From the NCBI GenBank assembly GCA_030426805.1, contig JAUHXU010000005.1, forward strand, positions 248,001 to 312,000: a stretch of DNA of 64,000 nt, given 5' to 3'. The stretch is from a bacterium (GTDB taxonomy: Bacteria > Planctomycetota > JAFGQW01). How positions within the stretch are numbered: the first letter of the stretch is position 1; each line of letters starts with the position of its first letter. A model generated the notes under the pieces. That model searched no databases. It saw only the letters and a program-made list of their open reading frames with translations, and was not told the origin of the DNA. The position numbers and the translations under genes were made by a program. This document shows positions 44,309 through 52,723 of the stretch, piece after piece.

Positions 44309-44752
44309 TCAGTGCTTTCGCCTTGCGCATGATCCGTCGTTTGGTTCTGCCCGCTCGAAAGTCGGCGCCTTGCTGGTGATGACGTCCAGGACCTCGTGTG
44401 TCGTTACCACCTGATAGTGCACCGCATCGGGGATGGAGTGATCAAACAACGGTTGCGACACCCGCATCGCCTCGATCCAAGGCGAGTTCACGATGATGCG
44501 CGTGTTGCCGGTCTCGGCGGTCGTGCGCCCCCGCGTCCACAGGCCGAGTCGCAATCCCTCCGGTATGGACTGGTAGAGGCACTCCTCCGGGAAGGAGACT
44601 CTCCAGAGCGTTCCTTCACGATCGTCCTCGGATGCGAAACAGTGGACGACGATCAACGTCGACTCGGCACCGTCGATGAGCTCGACAAACGACACCTCAT
44701 TCGAGTTCGAAAGAGGCGTCTCCCAGCGCTGTGCATCCCAACCTTCGAACAT
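44309..44752 (-). CDS. Hypothetical protein with atypical composition
   Basis: About 147 aa, no signal peptide or membrane segment. Sequence such as EVSFVELIDGAESTLIVVH and SPWIEAMRVSQPLFDHS is compact and globular. Codon third positions are less GC-rich than in neighbours (many A/T endings), a sign of transfer. GGAG sits just before the ATG at 44752; an in-frame ATG at 44776 is the alternative. Family unknown. It lies beside the duplicated fragments. Confidence 0.6.
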   Translation of the reverse strand: MFEGWDAQRWETPLSNSNEVSFVELIDGAESTLIVVHCFASEDDREGTLWRVSFPEECLYQSIPEGLRLGLWTRGRTTAETGNTRIIVNSPWIEAMRVSQPLFDHSIPDAVHYQVVTTHEVLDVITSKAPTFERAEPNDGSCARRKH

Positions 44753-44807
44753 TGCCACTCCAGGATTGGTGGCCATTCATGCCGATGGCCACTGCTGCCC
44801 TGCGCGT

Positions 44808-45314
44808 CTACACCCGGTCGTAGGTCTTGTAGCTGAACGGCAGGGCGTGCTTGTCGTCGGCGGGGTGGCCGAGGTATTCGACGAGGTGCCAGCGGGTGAG
44901 GTCGATCGGGGCGATGCGGACGTCGCCCTCGACGTTCGCGTGGACGACGGTCAGGTAGATGCGATCCGCGACCTGAAGGGCGTGCTCGAACAGCGCCGCG
45001 CCGCCGATCACGAAGATCTCGTCGGTGCCGCCCGGGGCGTCGGCCGCGCGGGCGAGTGCGGCGTCGAACGAGTCCGCGACGACGGCGCCGTCGGGGGCGA
45101 ACGCCGGGTCGCGCGACAGCACGATGTTCGTGCGTCCGGGCAGCGGGCGACCGATCGAGTCCCACGTCTTGCGCCCCATCACGATCGGATGGCCGGTCGT
45201 CAGCCGTTTGAAGCGCTTGAGGTCGTCGGGCAGGCGCCACGGCAGGTCGCCGGCGCGACCGATCACGCGGTTCTCCGACCACGCGACGATCACCGAGAGC
45301 CGCGCGTCGCTCAC
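44808..45314 (-). CDS. folA: Dihydrofolate reductase
   Basis: 168 aa. SVIVAWSENRVIGRAGDLPWRLPDDLKRF contains the active-site Asp; IVMGRKTWDSIGRPLPGR and EIFVIGGAALFEHAL bind NADPH. It reduces dihydrofolate to tetrahydrofolate. The GTG start overlaps the thyA stop (GTGA), the usual functional pair because ThyA makes dihydrofolate. Confidence 0.97.
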   Translation of the reverse strand: MSDARLSVIVAWSENRVIGRAGDLPWRLPDDLKRFKRLTTGHPIVMGRKTWDSIGRPLPGRTNIVLSRDPAFAPDGAVVADSFDAALARAADAPGGTDEIFVIGGAALFEHALQVADRIYLTVVHANVEGDVRIAPIDLTRWHLVEYLGHPADDKHALPFSYKTYDRV

Positions 45315-46105
45315 ACCGCGACCTCGGCCTTGATGTGCGGGTGCGGGTCGTAGCCTTCGAGCGTGAAGTGGTCGAACTCGAACGCGAACAGGTCGTCCAC
45401 ATCGGGCGCGATCCGCATCGTCGGCAGCGCGCGCGGCTCGCGCGTGAGTTGCAGCCGCGCCTGCTCGACGTGATTCGCGTAGAGGTGGACGTCGCCGAAC
45501 GTGTGCACGAAGTCGCCGGCGCGAAGGCCGGTCGCCTGCGCGACCATCATCGTGAGCAGCGCATACGACGCGATGTTGAACGGCACGCCGAGGAACACGT
45601 CGGCGCTTCGCTGGTAGAGCTGGCACGACAGCGCGCCGTCCGCGACGTAGAACTGAAAGAGGCAGTGGCACGGGGGCAACGCCATGTCGTCGACGTCCGC
45701 CGGATTCCACGCGGTCACGACGTGTCGACGCGAGTCCGGGTTGGTGCGGATCTGCGCGATGACCTGCGCGAGCTGGTCGACGACGCGACCGTCGGGGCAG
45801 CGCCAACTGCGCCATTGCTTGCCGTAGACCGGACCGAGGTCGCCGTCGTCGTCGGCCCACTCGTCCCAGATCCGCACCCCGTGCTCGTTCAGGTAGCGGA
45901 TGTTCGTGTCGCCGCGGATGAACCACAGCAGTTCGTGGATGATCGACCGGAGATGGAGCTTCTTCGTCGTCAGCAGCGGAAAGCCGTCGGCGAGGTCGAA
46001 GCGCATCTGATACCCGAACACGCTTCGGGTACCGACGCCGGTGCGATCACCGCGGTCGGTGCCGTGATCGAGGATGTGGCTGAGGAGATCGAGGTAGGCT
46101 CTCAT
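45311..46105 (-). CDS. thyA: Thymidylate synthase
   Basis: 264 aa, identical in length to E. coli ThyA. Catalytic Cys in ALPPCHCLFQFYV, folate and dUMP contacts in QRSADVFLGVPFNIASYALL and HTFGDVHLYANH, phosphate-binding Arg in DRTGVGTRSVFG. It converts dUMP to dTMP with methylene-tetrahydrofolate. Start at 46105 begins the conserved MRAYLDLLSHIL. Confidence 0.97.
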   Translation of the reverse strand: MRAYLDLLSHILDHGTDRGDRTGVGTRSVFGYQMRFDLADGFPLLTTKKLHLRSIIHELLWFIRGDTNIRYLNEHGVRIWDEWADDDGDLGPVYGKQWRSWRCPDGRVVDQLAQVIAQIRTNPDSRRHVVTAWNPADVDDMALPPCHCLFQFYVADGALSCQLYQRSADVFLGVPFNIASYALLTMMVAQATGLRAGDFVHTFGDVHLYANHVEQARLQLTREPRALPTMRIAPDVDDLFAFEFDHFTLEGYDPHPHIKAEVAV

Positions 46106-46194
46106 CGCTCGCAACAGCAGGCCGGGGTTGGACTTCGGGGCCGTCGTGCTTGCGGCCCGGTGACGACATCCGTGCAGGCACACGGCGCGAGGCG

Positions 46195-46200
46195 TATGCT
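46195..46200 (+). promoter_or_regulatory. -10-like TATGCT upstream of the 731-aa secreted protein
   Basis: TATGCT lies 29 nt before the ATG at 46230; a GGAAGGAAGA ribosome-binding site lies between. No clear -35 hexamer. Shares the 124-bp gap with the divergent thyA start. Confidence 0.35.
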
Positions 46201-46229
46201 ACCGCAGTGCTTGTCGGGAAGGAAGAGTC

Positions 46230-48425
46230 ATGGTTGGTCGTTGGAGTGTCGCGGTCTTCGCCGCCCTGTTGGCCCCCGTCCTCGCCGCCACACCGGTGTG
46301 CGCGGACTTCGATTTCGCCGATGCCGACCTCTTCGAGGTCCGCTACACGGACGTCGGTGCAGGCGTCGTGACGATCCGCCCGGCGGACGCGGTCAACTTC
46401 GAGTTGCTGCCGTCGCCGACCGGCGTGATCGGCAAGTGGTCAGTGCCGGTGCTCGGCACGACCGCACACGTCTACGTCGGCCTCGCCGTCGTCGACGCGA
46501 CGACGACGCGGTGGTCGATCGGCGTCACCCACACGGGCTCGCTGCCGTCGGGCTGGCGGCTCGAGTACGTCGACCGCCGCTTCGGCTTGCGGCAGACCTC
46601 GAAGATCGCCGCCCCGTCCGACGTTCTGCACATCGCGAAGGTCTACGGGCCGACCCGCTACGTCGCTTCGGCCGGGTGGAGCGACGAGGCGTTCTTCCCG
46701 AACTTCCTCCAGACGCAGCAGGCGACCCTCGAGAACGCGACCGACGGCGCCGCGATCAGCTTGCTGATCGATGACGACGCCGGCCACCGCAAGGCGATCA
46801 TCTACCACACGACGCCGTCGACCGACGTGCGCGAACTGTCCGTGCGGAGCTACCCGGAAAACGAAGCGCTCGATTGGCTCTTCATCCCGGCCTACGACGT
46901 CGTGCTGCGGTCGGGGCTGCGCGGCCTCGACGGCGCCCTGGCCTGGTATCGCACGTTCAAGAAGGACAAGCCGCAGTCGTTCCTGAGCCGACGGGCTGCG
47001 GCTCCGCGTCACGCGCTCCTCGCGTCGCATCGCTTCACGGTCGCAGTCGGCGCGGTGATCACCAGCCGGCTCGTCGGCTCGCAATACGACGTCACCCCCG
47101 GCTACCGCAACGCCGTGCTCCGCGACTTCGGCGCGCTGCACGGCAGCGGCATGATCGTCTACCACCTCGGGTGGGAGGACACCGCGAGCGCGTCGGGCCC
47201 GTGCGTCCTGCCGGACACGTCACTCGGCATCATGCAGGGCTATCGGTCGCTGCTCACGCAAGCGCGCGTGCAGGGCCACTACAACATCCCCTATTTCCTG
47301 CCGATCTGGGTGAACCAGATGTCGGTCTACTACGACGCGACGCAACTCCGCACGCTCCCGGACGGAACCCCCGACGTCCAGATGTTCGCGCCGTGCGGCC
47401 TGAGCGGTCCGTTCGGCCTTTACTCGTGGCAGGCCCCGGCGACGACCCCGCTCTACAACACGGTCGTCGTGGATACGATCGTCCAGCAGCACGGCTTCGA
47501 CGGCTGCTACCTCGACGCGCTCGACGCATCGTCGTTCAGCTACAACGCCGCGCACAACCCGCCGGTCGGCAAGAACGAGCAACTCGTCGGCATCGAGCAG
47601 TGGCTCGCGAGCGCACGCGCCCGGGCGAAGCCGATCGTCTCGAACGATCTGCTGCTCGCGCACGAGTCGCCGACCGAGGTCTTCAGCACCGACATGAGCG
47701 CGCTCGATCTGAGCGACGTCGGCAACGGCGGGCTCAACCTGTTCCGGCGCACCTACAGCGGCGCCGAGTGGCCGACGGTCAGCGCGATCGAATCGCAGCA
47801 CTCGCTGTTGATGAGCTACAAGCTCGCCCAAGTCCTCGCCGATGGCACGCGACCGCTCGTGGTGTGGCCCGAGTGGGACAGCGTCTACCCGCAGTCGATC
47901 GCGAACAGCCCGGCACATGCGGGCGTCTACGCGCTTCTCCGCGGCTACGCACAGCGCTTCCAGGGCGCTCGGTTCGACCGCGTGATCGACGGCTTCCTCC
48001 GCGCGCGGCTCACGGGTGTCCAGGTCACGATGATCCCGCCCGTCCCCGCGCTGTCCGGCGCGGGTGGTGAATGGACCGAGCCGGTGCCGGCGATCTTGCA
48101 CGGCGTCTTCTCGGCGAGCGACGGCACCGACGGCCGGGTGATTCCGCTCATCCGTTGGACCGACCCGAGCCCGAACGTGATCGGTACCTTCGGGCTGCCC
48201 ACGACGCACCCGCTCCACAACACCGGCGAGACGATCGTGCTGCAGCTCAGCAAAGCCGCGCTCGGCCTCTCGCCGGGCCAGCGCTACGTCGTGCGCGCCT
48301 ACGACACGCTGACCGGCAGCACCCAGACGATCGGCCAGCTCCCCACGCTGCCGAACGCGGCACTCACGGTCACGCGCACGCTCGCACCGAGCTCGATCGA
48401 GGTCCTGTTCGTCGATCCGCAGTAG
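46230..48425 (+). CDS. Secreted protein resembling DUF6259-type glycoside hydrolases
   Basis: 731 aa. Signal peptide (VAVFAALLAPVLAATPVCA). An N-terminal beta-sandwich (residues 25-230), then a probable TIM barrel: GMIVYHLGWED, YNIPYFLPIWVNQ, QHGFDGCYLDALDASSF (candidate nucleophile Asp), KPIVSNDLLL, and a C-terminal beta domain. The pattern resembles DUF6259 and related GH families that act on extracellular polysaccharides, but catalytic residues are not proven. GGAAGGAAGA precedes the ATG. Confidence 0.65.
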   Translation: MVGRWSVAVFAALLAPVLAATPVCADFDFADADLFEVRYTDVGAGVVTIRPADAVNFELLPSPTGVIGKWSVPVLGTTAHVYVGLAVVDATTTRWSIGVTHTGSLPSGWRLEYVDRRFGLRQTSKIAAPSDVLHIAKVYGPTRYVASAGWSDEAFFPNFLQTQQATLENATDGAAISLLIDDDAGHRKAIIYHTTPSTDVRELSVRSYPENEALDWLFIPAYDVVLRSGLRGLDGALAWYRTFKKDKPQSFLSRRAAAPRHALLASHRFTVAVGAVITSRLVGSQYDVTPGYRNAVLRDFGALHGSGMIVYHLGWEDTASASGPCVLPDTSLGIMQGYRSLLTQARVQGHYNIPYFLPIWVNQMSVYYDATQLRTLPDGTPDVQMFAPCGLSGPFGLYSWQAPATTPLYNTVVVDTIVQQHGFDGCYLDALDASSFSYNAAHNPPVGKNEQLVGIEQWLASARARAKPIVSNDLLLAHESPTEVFSTDMSALDLSDVGNGGLNLFRRTYSGAEWPTVSAIESQHSLLMSYKLAQVLADGTRPLVVWPEWDSVYPQSIANSPAHAGVYALLRGYAQRFQGARFDRVIDGFLRARLTGVQVTMIPPVPALSGAGGEWTEPVPAILHGVFSASDGTDGRVIPLIRWTDPSPNVIGTFGLPTTHPLHNTGETIVLQLSKAALGLSPGQRYVVRAYDTLTGSTQTIGQLPTLPNAALTVTRTLAPSSIEVLFVDPQ

Positions 48426-48428
48426 CGG

Positions 48429-49673
48429 TCATGCACCGATCGTGAACCGGCGGGTCGGACTCAGGCGCTGGCCCGGGTTCGACCCTTCGGTGATGCACTG
48501 CACCCAGATCGGTGCGCCGGCCAGCACGGCGGCGTTCGGGATCGGGAATGAAGCCGGTGCGGTCTGTCGCGCCCCGACCACCGCGGTGCCGATCGGGAAC
48601 ATCAGGGTCGGATTGACGCCCAGCATGCCGAGCGGCCCGAGCGGAATCTGCGCCGGCGCCGGTGACGCGACGGTCAAGACCGCCCGCGTGGCCGCGCCCA
48701 TCGGAACGAAATCGAGCGTCGCACCGACACGCGCGCCCGGCTGCAGGTAGAGGTTCGGGTCGCGCACATCGTAGGCGAGCGTGTCGAACCTCGGCTCCGC
48801 GTGCGCGCCGTTGCCGACGAGCACATCGAGGAATGCGTCCTGGCCGTGCAACACCGCGAGCAAGAACGCGGTCATCTGCCGGCGCGAGAGTCGGAACGCG
48901 TCGATCTCGTCGGGCGTCGGATTCGATCCGGTTCCCTTGACCGAGAAGTGGTCGGCGCCGCCCCAGAGGTGCGTCAGGCCGCGGTAGTTCGAGACCTGAC
49001 CGCCCTTCTGGTAGAAGCGCACCGCGTTGGACGACGGCGGCGTCACGATGTCGCCATTGCCGACGATCACCTGAAACGGCGCCGTCGCGGTCTGCATCCA
49101 GTCCGACGTGTCCGGGAGCAAGCCGGCGAGCGGCGCGAGCAAGACGCCGGCTTGCACGCCGACGTTGCCACCGAGTACGCCGGCGGCCGAGCCGCCTCCC
49201 ATCGAGTGCCCGGCGACGGCGATCCGGTTCACGTCGACTGCATTGAAGAAGAAGCTGCCGGTTCGCACGTGCTCGTCGCGCACGAGACGCACGACGGCTT
49301 CGAGTTCGGTGCGCTGCGACGTCTGCGGCCCGAAGCGCAGCGTGTCGTGCGCGACGAAGAAGAACCCCCACGACGCGAGGTGCCGGCCGAGTTGCAGGAA
49401 CGACTGGCCGTCCGCCGTGAAGCCGTGCCCGAAGACGATCGCCGGATACGGCGCGCCGGACAAGTCGAGCGGCGCGCCCTGCTGCGCGGCGGTCGCCGGG
49501 TAGCACACGAGGCACGGGATCGAGCTGGAGCCGGCATACGGATTCGCGAACGTGATCGTGCGCCAGCCGACCGCGTAGGGGCCCGGATCCTCCGGACGCT
49601 GGGCGACGACCGCCCCCGCGACAAGGACGATGGCAAGGACGGCGGCGACGCGCGCGGCGATTTTCGATGTCAT
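48429..49673 (-). CDS. Secreted alpha/beta hydrolase, cutinase/polyesterase-like
   Basis: 414 aa. Signal peptide (VAAVLAIVLVAGAVVAQ). Oxyanion region FGHGFTADGQSF, nucleophile elbow AGHSMGGGSA, Asp in IVGNGDIVTPP and His in GGADHFSVKG complete a triad with spacing typical of type IIb polyesterases and dienelactone-hydrolase-like lipases. About 110 C-terminal residues (from RVGATLDFVPMG) form a beta module of the kind shared by other secreted proteins here. Likely hydrolyses ester polymers or lipids outside the cell. It converges closely with the 731-aa gene. Confidence 0.82.
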   Translation of the reverse strand: MTSKIAARVAAVLAIVLVAGAVVAQRPEDPGPYAVGWRTITFANPYAGSSSIPCLVCYPATAAQQGAPLDLSGAPYPAIVFGHGFTADGQSFLQLGRHLASWGFFFVAHDTLRFGPQTSQRTELEAVVRLVRDEHVRTGSFFFNAVDVNRIAVAGHSMGGGSAAGVLGGNVGVQAGVLLAPLAGLLPDTSDWMQTATAPFQVIVGNGDIVTPPSSNAVRFYQKGGQVSNYRGLTHLWGGADHFSVKGTGSNPTPDEIDAFRLSRRQMTAFLLAVLHGQDAFLDVLVGNGAHAEPRFDTLAYDVRDPNLYLQPGARVGATLDFVPMGAATRAVLTVASPAPAQIPLGPLGMLGVNPTLMFPIGTAVVGARQTAPASFPIPNAAVLAGAPIWVQCITEGSNPGQRLSPTRRFTIGA

Positions 49674-49732
49674 CTTCGGCTCCGATTCCGACTCCCCGTC
49701 GCCATTGTAGCGACCTGGCGCCGGGCGGCGTG

Positions 49733-49738
49733 TATCCT
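49733..49738 (+). promoter_or_regulatory. -10-like TATCCT upstream of the PaaK-type gene
   Basis: TATCCT lies 23 nt before the GTG at 49762, with AAAGGAGAG between them as ribosome-binding site. Confidence 0.35.
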
Positions 49739-49761
49739 ATCCCCCCGAAAGGAGAGTCCGC

Positions 49762-51036
49762 GTGCACGAACCGTCGGAACGAGCCCCGCGTGAGACGATC
49801 GACGCGTGGCAACTCGGAGCGCTGCGCGACCAACTCGCGCTGCTCCTCGAGCACAACGCGTTCTACCGCGAGAAGCTCGAAGCGGCCGGCGTCCGCGACG
49901 CGGCGACCGTCACCGACGTCCGCGAGCTGCCGTTCACGACGAAGCGCGAGCTGTGCGACGACCAGACCGCGCACCCGCCCTACGGCAGCGCGCTGACGTT
50001 CCCGCTCGACCGCTACGTCCGCGTCCACCAAACGTCCGGCACGACGGGGAGCCCGCTCCGCTGGCTCGACACGCCCGAGAGCTGGGCGTGGTTCACCGCC
50101 GGCTGGCGCCGCATCTACGAGGCGGCCGGGGTCGGCCCGGAAGACCGCGTCTTCTTCGCGTTTTCGTTCGGGCTGTTCATCGGGTTCTGGAGCGCGTTCG
50201 ATGCGGCACGCGAACTCGGCGCGATGGCGATCCCCGGCGGCGGGATGACGTCACGCCAACGACTGCGTGCGATCATCGACCATCGCGCGACGGTCGTGTG
50301 TGGGACGCCGACCTACGCGCTGCGGCTCGCGGAGGTGGCGCGCGAGGAGGGAATCGACCTCGCGGCCTCCTCGGTTCGCGTGACGATCCAGGCGGGCGAA
50401 CCGGGCGCCGGCCTGCCCGCGACGCGCGCGCGCATCGAGCGAGCGTGGGGTGCGACGTGCTTCGACCACGCGGGTGCGACCGAGGTCGGACCGTGGGGCT
50501 TCGAGTGCACCGAGCAGGCCGGCCAGCACCTGAACGAGGCCGGCTTCGTGTTCGAGGTGATCGACCCGGAGACCGACGAACGGGCCGACGAGGGCGAACT
50601 CGTCGTGACGAACCTCGGGCGCGTCGGCTCCCCGGTGATTCGCTACCGAACCGGCGATCGCGTGCGCCTGGCGGCGGCACCGTGCCCGTGCGGCCGCACG
50701 TTCGCGCGGCTCGACGGCGGCGTGATCGGGCGCATCGACGACGCCCTGACGATTCGCGGCGTGTCGATCTTCCCGAGCGCGATCGAGGCGATCGTACGCG
50801 CGGAACCGGCGATCGACGAGTTCGCGATCGACGTGCACCGTCGTGGCGCGCTCGACGAACTCTGCGTGCGCATCGAGGCGCCGACCGCTCCGGATACGGC
50901 CGCCGTCGCCGCCCGCGTGGAGGCCGCGATTCGCGACGCGCTCGCTCTTCGGGTCGACGTCGACGTCGCCGCGCCCGGCACGCTCCCGCGCTACGAGCTG
51001 AAGGCTCGGCGCGTGACCGATCACCGCCCCGCTTGA
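49762..51036 (+). CDS. PaaK-type aryl/acyl-CoA ligase (AMP-forming)
   Basis: 424 aa, the PaaK length. AMP-binding P-loop HQTSGTTGSPLRW, then IQAGEPGAG, CFDHAGATEVGPWGFEC, RYRTGDRV and C-terminal KARRV Lys region. A Cys pair CPCG is typical of PaaK-like ligases. No other phenylacetate-catabolism genes are nearby, so the acid substrate is open; an activating enzyme for another aryl acid is possible. GTG start with AAAGGAGA. Confidence 0.85.
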   Translation: MHEPSERAPRETIDAWQLGALRDQLALLLEHNAFYREKLEAAGVRDAATVTDVRELPFTTKRELCDDQTAHPPYGSALTFPLDRYVRVHQTSGTTGSPLRWLDTPESWAWFTAGWRRIYEAAGVGPEDRVFFAFSFGLFIGFWSAFDAARELGAMAIPGGGMTSRQRLRAIIDHRATVVCGTPTYALRLAEVAREEGIDLAASSVRVTIQAGEPGAGLPATRARIERAWGATCFDHAGATEVGPWGFECTEQAGQHLNEAGFVFEVIDPETDERADEGELVVTNLGRVGSPVIRYRTGDRVRLAAAPCPCGRTFARLDGGVIGRIDDALTIRGVSIFPSAIEAIVRAEPAIDEFAIDVHRRGALDELCVRIEAPTAPDTAAVAARVEAAIRDALALRVDVDVAAPGTLPRYELKARRVTDHRPA

Positions 51037-51069
51037 TCCCGATTCGCCCTCGACCCGACGGAGTCCCCG

Positions 51070-51852
51070 ATGATCGATGACATCACGACCCTGCTGTTTC
51101 TGATCCTGCTGCAGGCCGTCCTCGGTTTCGACAACCTGCTCTACATCTCGCTCGAGTCGAAGCGCGCACCGGAGAAGGACCGCGCACGCGTGCGGCAGCT
51201 CGGAATCGGGATCGCGATCGGCGCTCGCATCGCGCTGCTGTTCGTCCTCGTGAAGCTGATCGGCGCCGTGCAAGCGCCGCTCTTCTCGATCGACACCGCG
51301 TGGATCAAGGGCGCGTTCAGCGTGCACGCGCTGATCGTGCTCGCAGGCGGCGCGTTCATCATGTGGACCGCGGTCAAGGAGATCTGGCACATGATCGGCA
51401 TCGACGAGCACGCGCTCGAGAGGGAGTCGACCGCACCGAAGTCGGCCGGTTCGGTGATCGCGATGATCGTCGTGATGAACCTCGTCTTCTCGTTCGACTC
51501 GATCCTGAGCGCGATGGCGCTCACGGAGACGTTCTGGGTCATGGCGGCGGCGATCGTCGCGAGCGGCGTGCTGATGATCGCATTCGCGAACCACGTGTCG
51601 GCGTTCCTCGCGAAGAACCGGATGTACGAGGTGCTCGGCCTGTTCATCCTGCTGATCGTCGGCGTGATGCTCCTCGGCGACGGCGGCCACCTCGCGAAGC
51701 TCGTCCTCTTCGGCGGCGAGGTCCACCCGATGAGCAAGGCGACGTTCTACTTCGTCATCGCGGTCCTCGTGCTGACCGACATCGTCCAGTCGCGCTACCA
51801 ACGGAAGCTCCGCCGCGAAGCGCTGGCGTCGAAGCCGTCGACCGACGCGTGA
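51070..51852 (+). CDS. TerC-family integral membrane protein
   Basis: 260 aa, seven membrane helices. VLGFDNLLYISLES and VFSFDSILSAMALTE are the two family blocks carrying conserved Asp residues in membrane helices; GVMLLGDGGHLA follows. TerC proteins are linked to tellurite resistance and, more generally, Mn export or metalation of exported proteins. CGGAG precedes the ATG. It starts 34 nt after the PaaK-type gene and may be co-transcribed. Confidence 0.9.
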   Translation: MIDDITTLLFLILLQAVLGFDNLLYISLESKRAPEKDRARVRQLGIGIAIGARIALLFVLVKLIGAVQAPLFSIDTAWIKGAFSVHALIVLAGGAFIMWTAVKEIWHMIGIDEHALERESTAPKSAGSVIAMIVVMNLVFSFDSILSAMALTETFWVMAAAIVASGVLMIAFANHVSAFLAKNRMYEVLGLFILLIVGVMLLGDGGHLAKLVLFGGEVHPMSKATFYFVIAVLVLTDIVQSRYQRKLRREALASKPSTDA

Positions 51853-51858
51853 GGAACG

Positions 51859-52709
51859 CTACAGGACGAAGAGCAGCGGCGCGCTGATCCGGCCGATGCC
51901 GAGCGGCGCCGCCGGATCGAACGTGACGGCCACCGCCCAGACGCGCACCCCACTCACGGCCGCGCCGAAAACGTTCGCGTCGAAGCGCGCCGTGGCCCCG
52001 CCCGACGCGTCGAGCACACCGACCGTGTTGCGCAGCAGCGGCGGAAGCGGGCCGGCGAGCGTTCGCTGCACGAGCGGGTCCGGGTTCAGCGGCAGGTGCC
52101 GGCCATCGGGCAACGGCACGCCCGGCGCGAAACCGGAGACGCCGAACAGCACGGCGTAGGCGCGACCGGGTTGGTCGGGGAAGCTCACGCGCACGTCACG
52201 ATCGTTCGGCGCGGTGCGCAGTTCGGCGGCGATCGAGCGGCACCGGTCGAACTCGACCGCGTACGGATTGGGGATGGTCGCGAGGACGCCGAGGTCGACG
52301 CCGTTGCGGTCGAAGCGGCGCAACGCGCCCCCGACGCCGGCCGTCACGATCGCACCGTTCGCCGCCGGCGCGCGGTCGACGGTGATCGAGCGTGAGCCGA
52401 TCGCGGGCGCGAACGTGCGCACGGTCCCCGTCGGCGGATCGAAGACCGCGATCGGGTCCTGGTCGGTCGCGATGTAGACGGCATCGCGGTGTGGGTCCTG
52501 CGCCATGTCCCACAGGAAGAGCGACGTGCCGAAGCGAGCGATCGACGTCACCGTACGGGCGTCGCGATCGTAGCGCACGACGCACTGGCGACTGCCGTCG
52601 TGCCCCCCGACGAGCCGACCAGGACATCGGTGCCGAGCGACTGCGCGCGCACGGCCCCCGCGGCGCCGAGCACGACGAGACAGCACAGTGCGACCAAGGG
52701 TGAGCGCAT
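51859..52709 (-). pseudogene. Secreted propeller-like protein interrupted by a frameshift
   Basis: The gene begins MRSPLVALCCLVVLGAAGAV (signal peptide) at 52709 in one frame, and the body (QCVVRYDRDARTVTSIARFG onward, ending in GVRVWAVAVTFDPAAPLGIG) is in another. The frames meet at a tract of six G on the coding strand (52603-52608). Adding one G restores a continuous protein reading through SSGGHDGSR. So this is either a base-calling error, a recent mutation or slipped-strand phase variation. The C-terminal 100 residues match the module of the protein at 42.7 kb. Confidence 0.75.
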
Positions 52710-52723
52710 CGCGTCTCGGTTCC

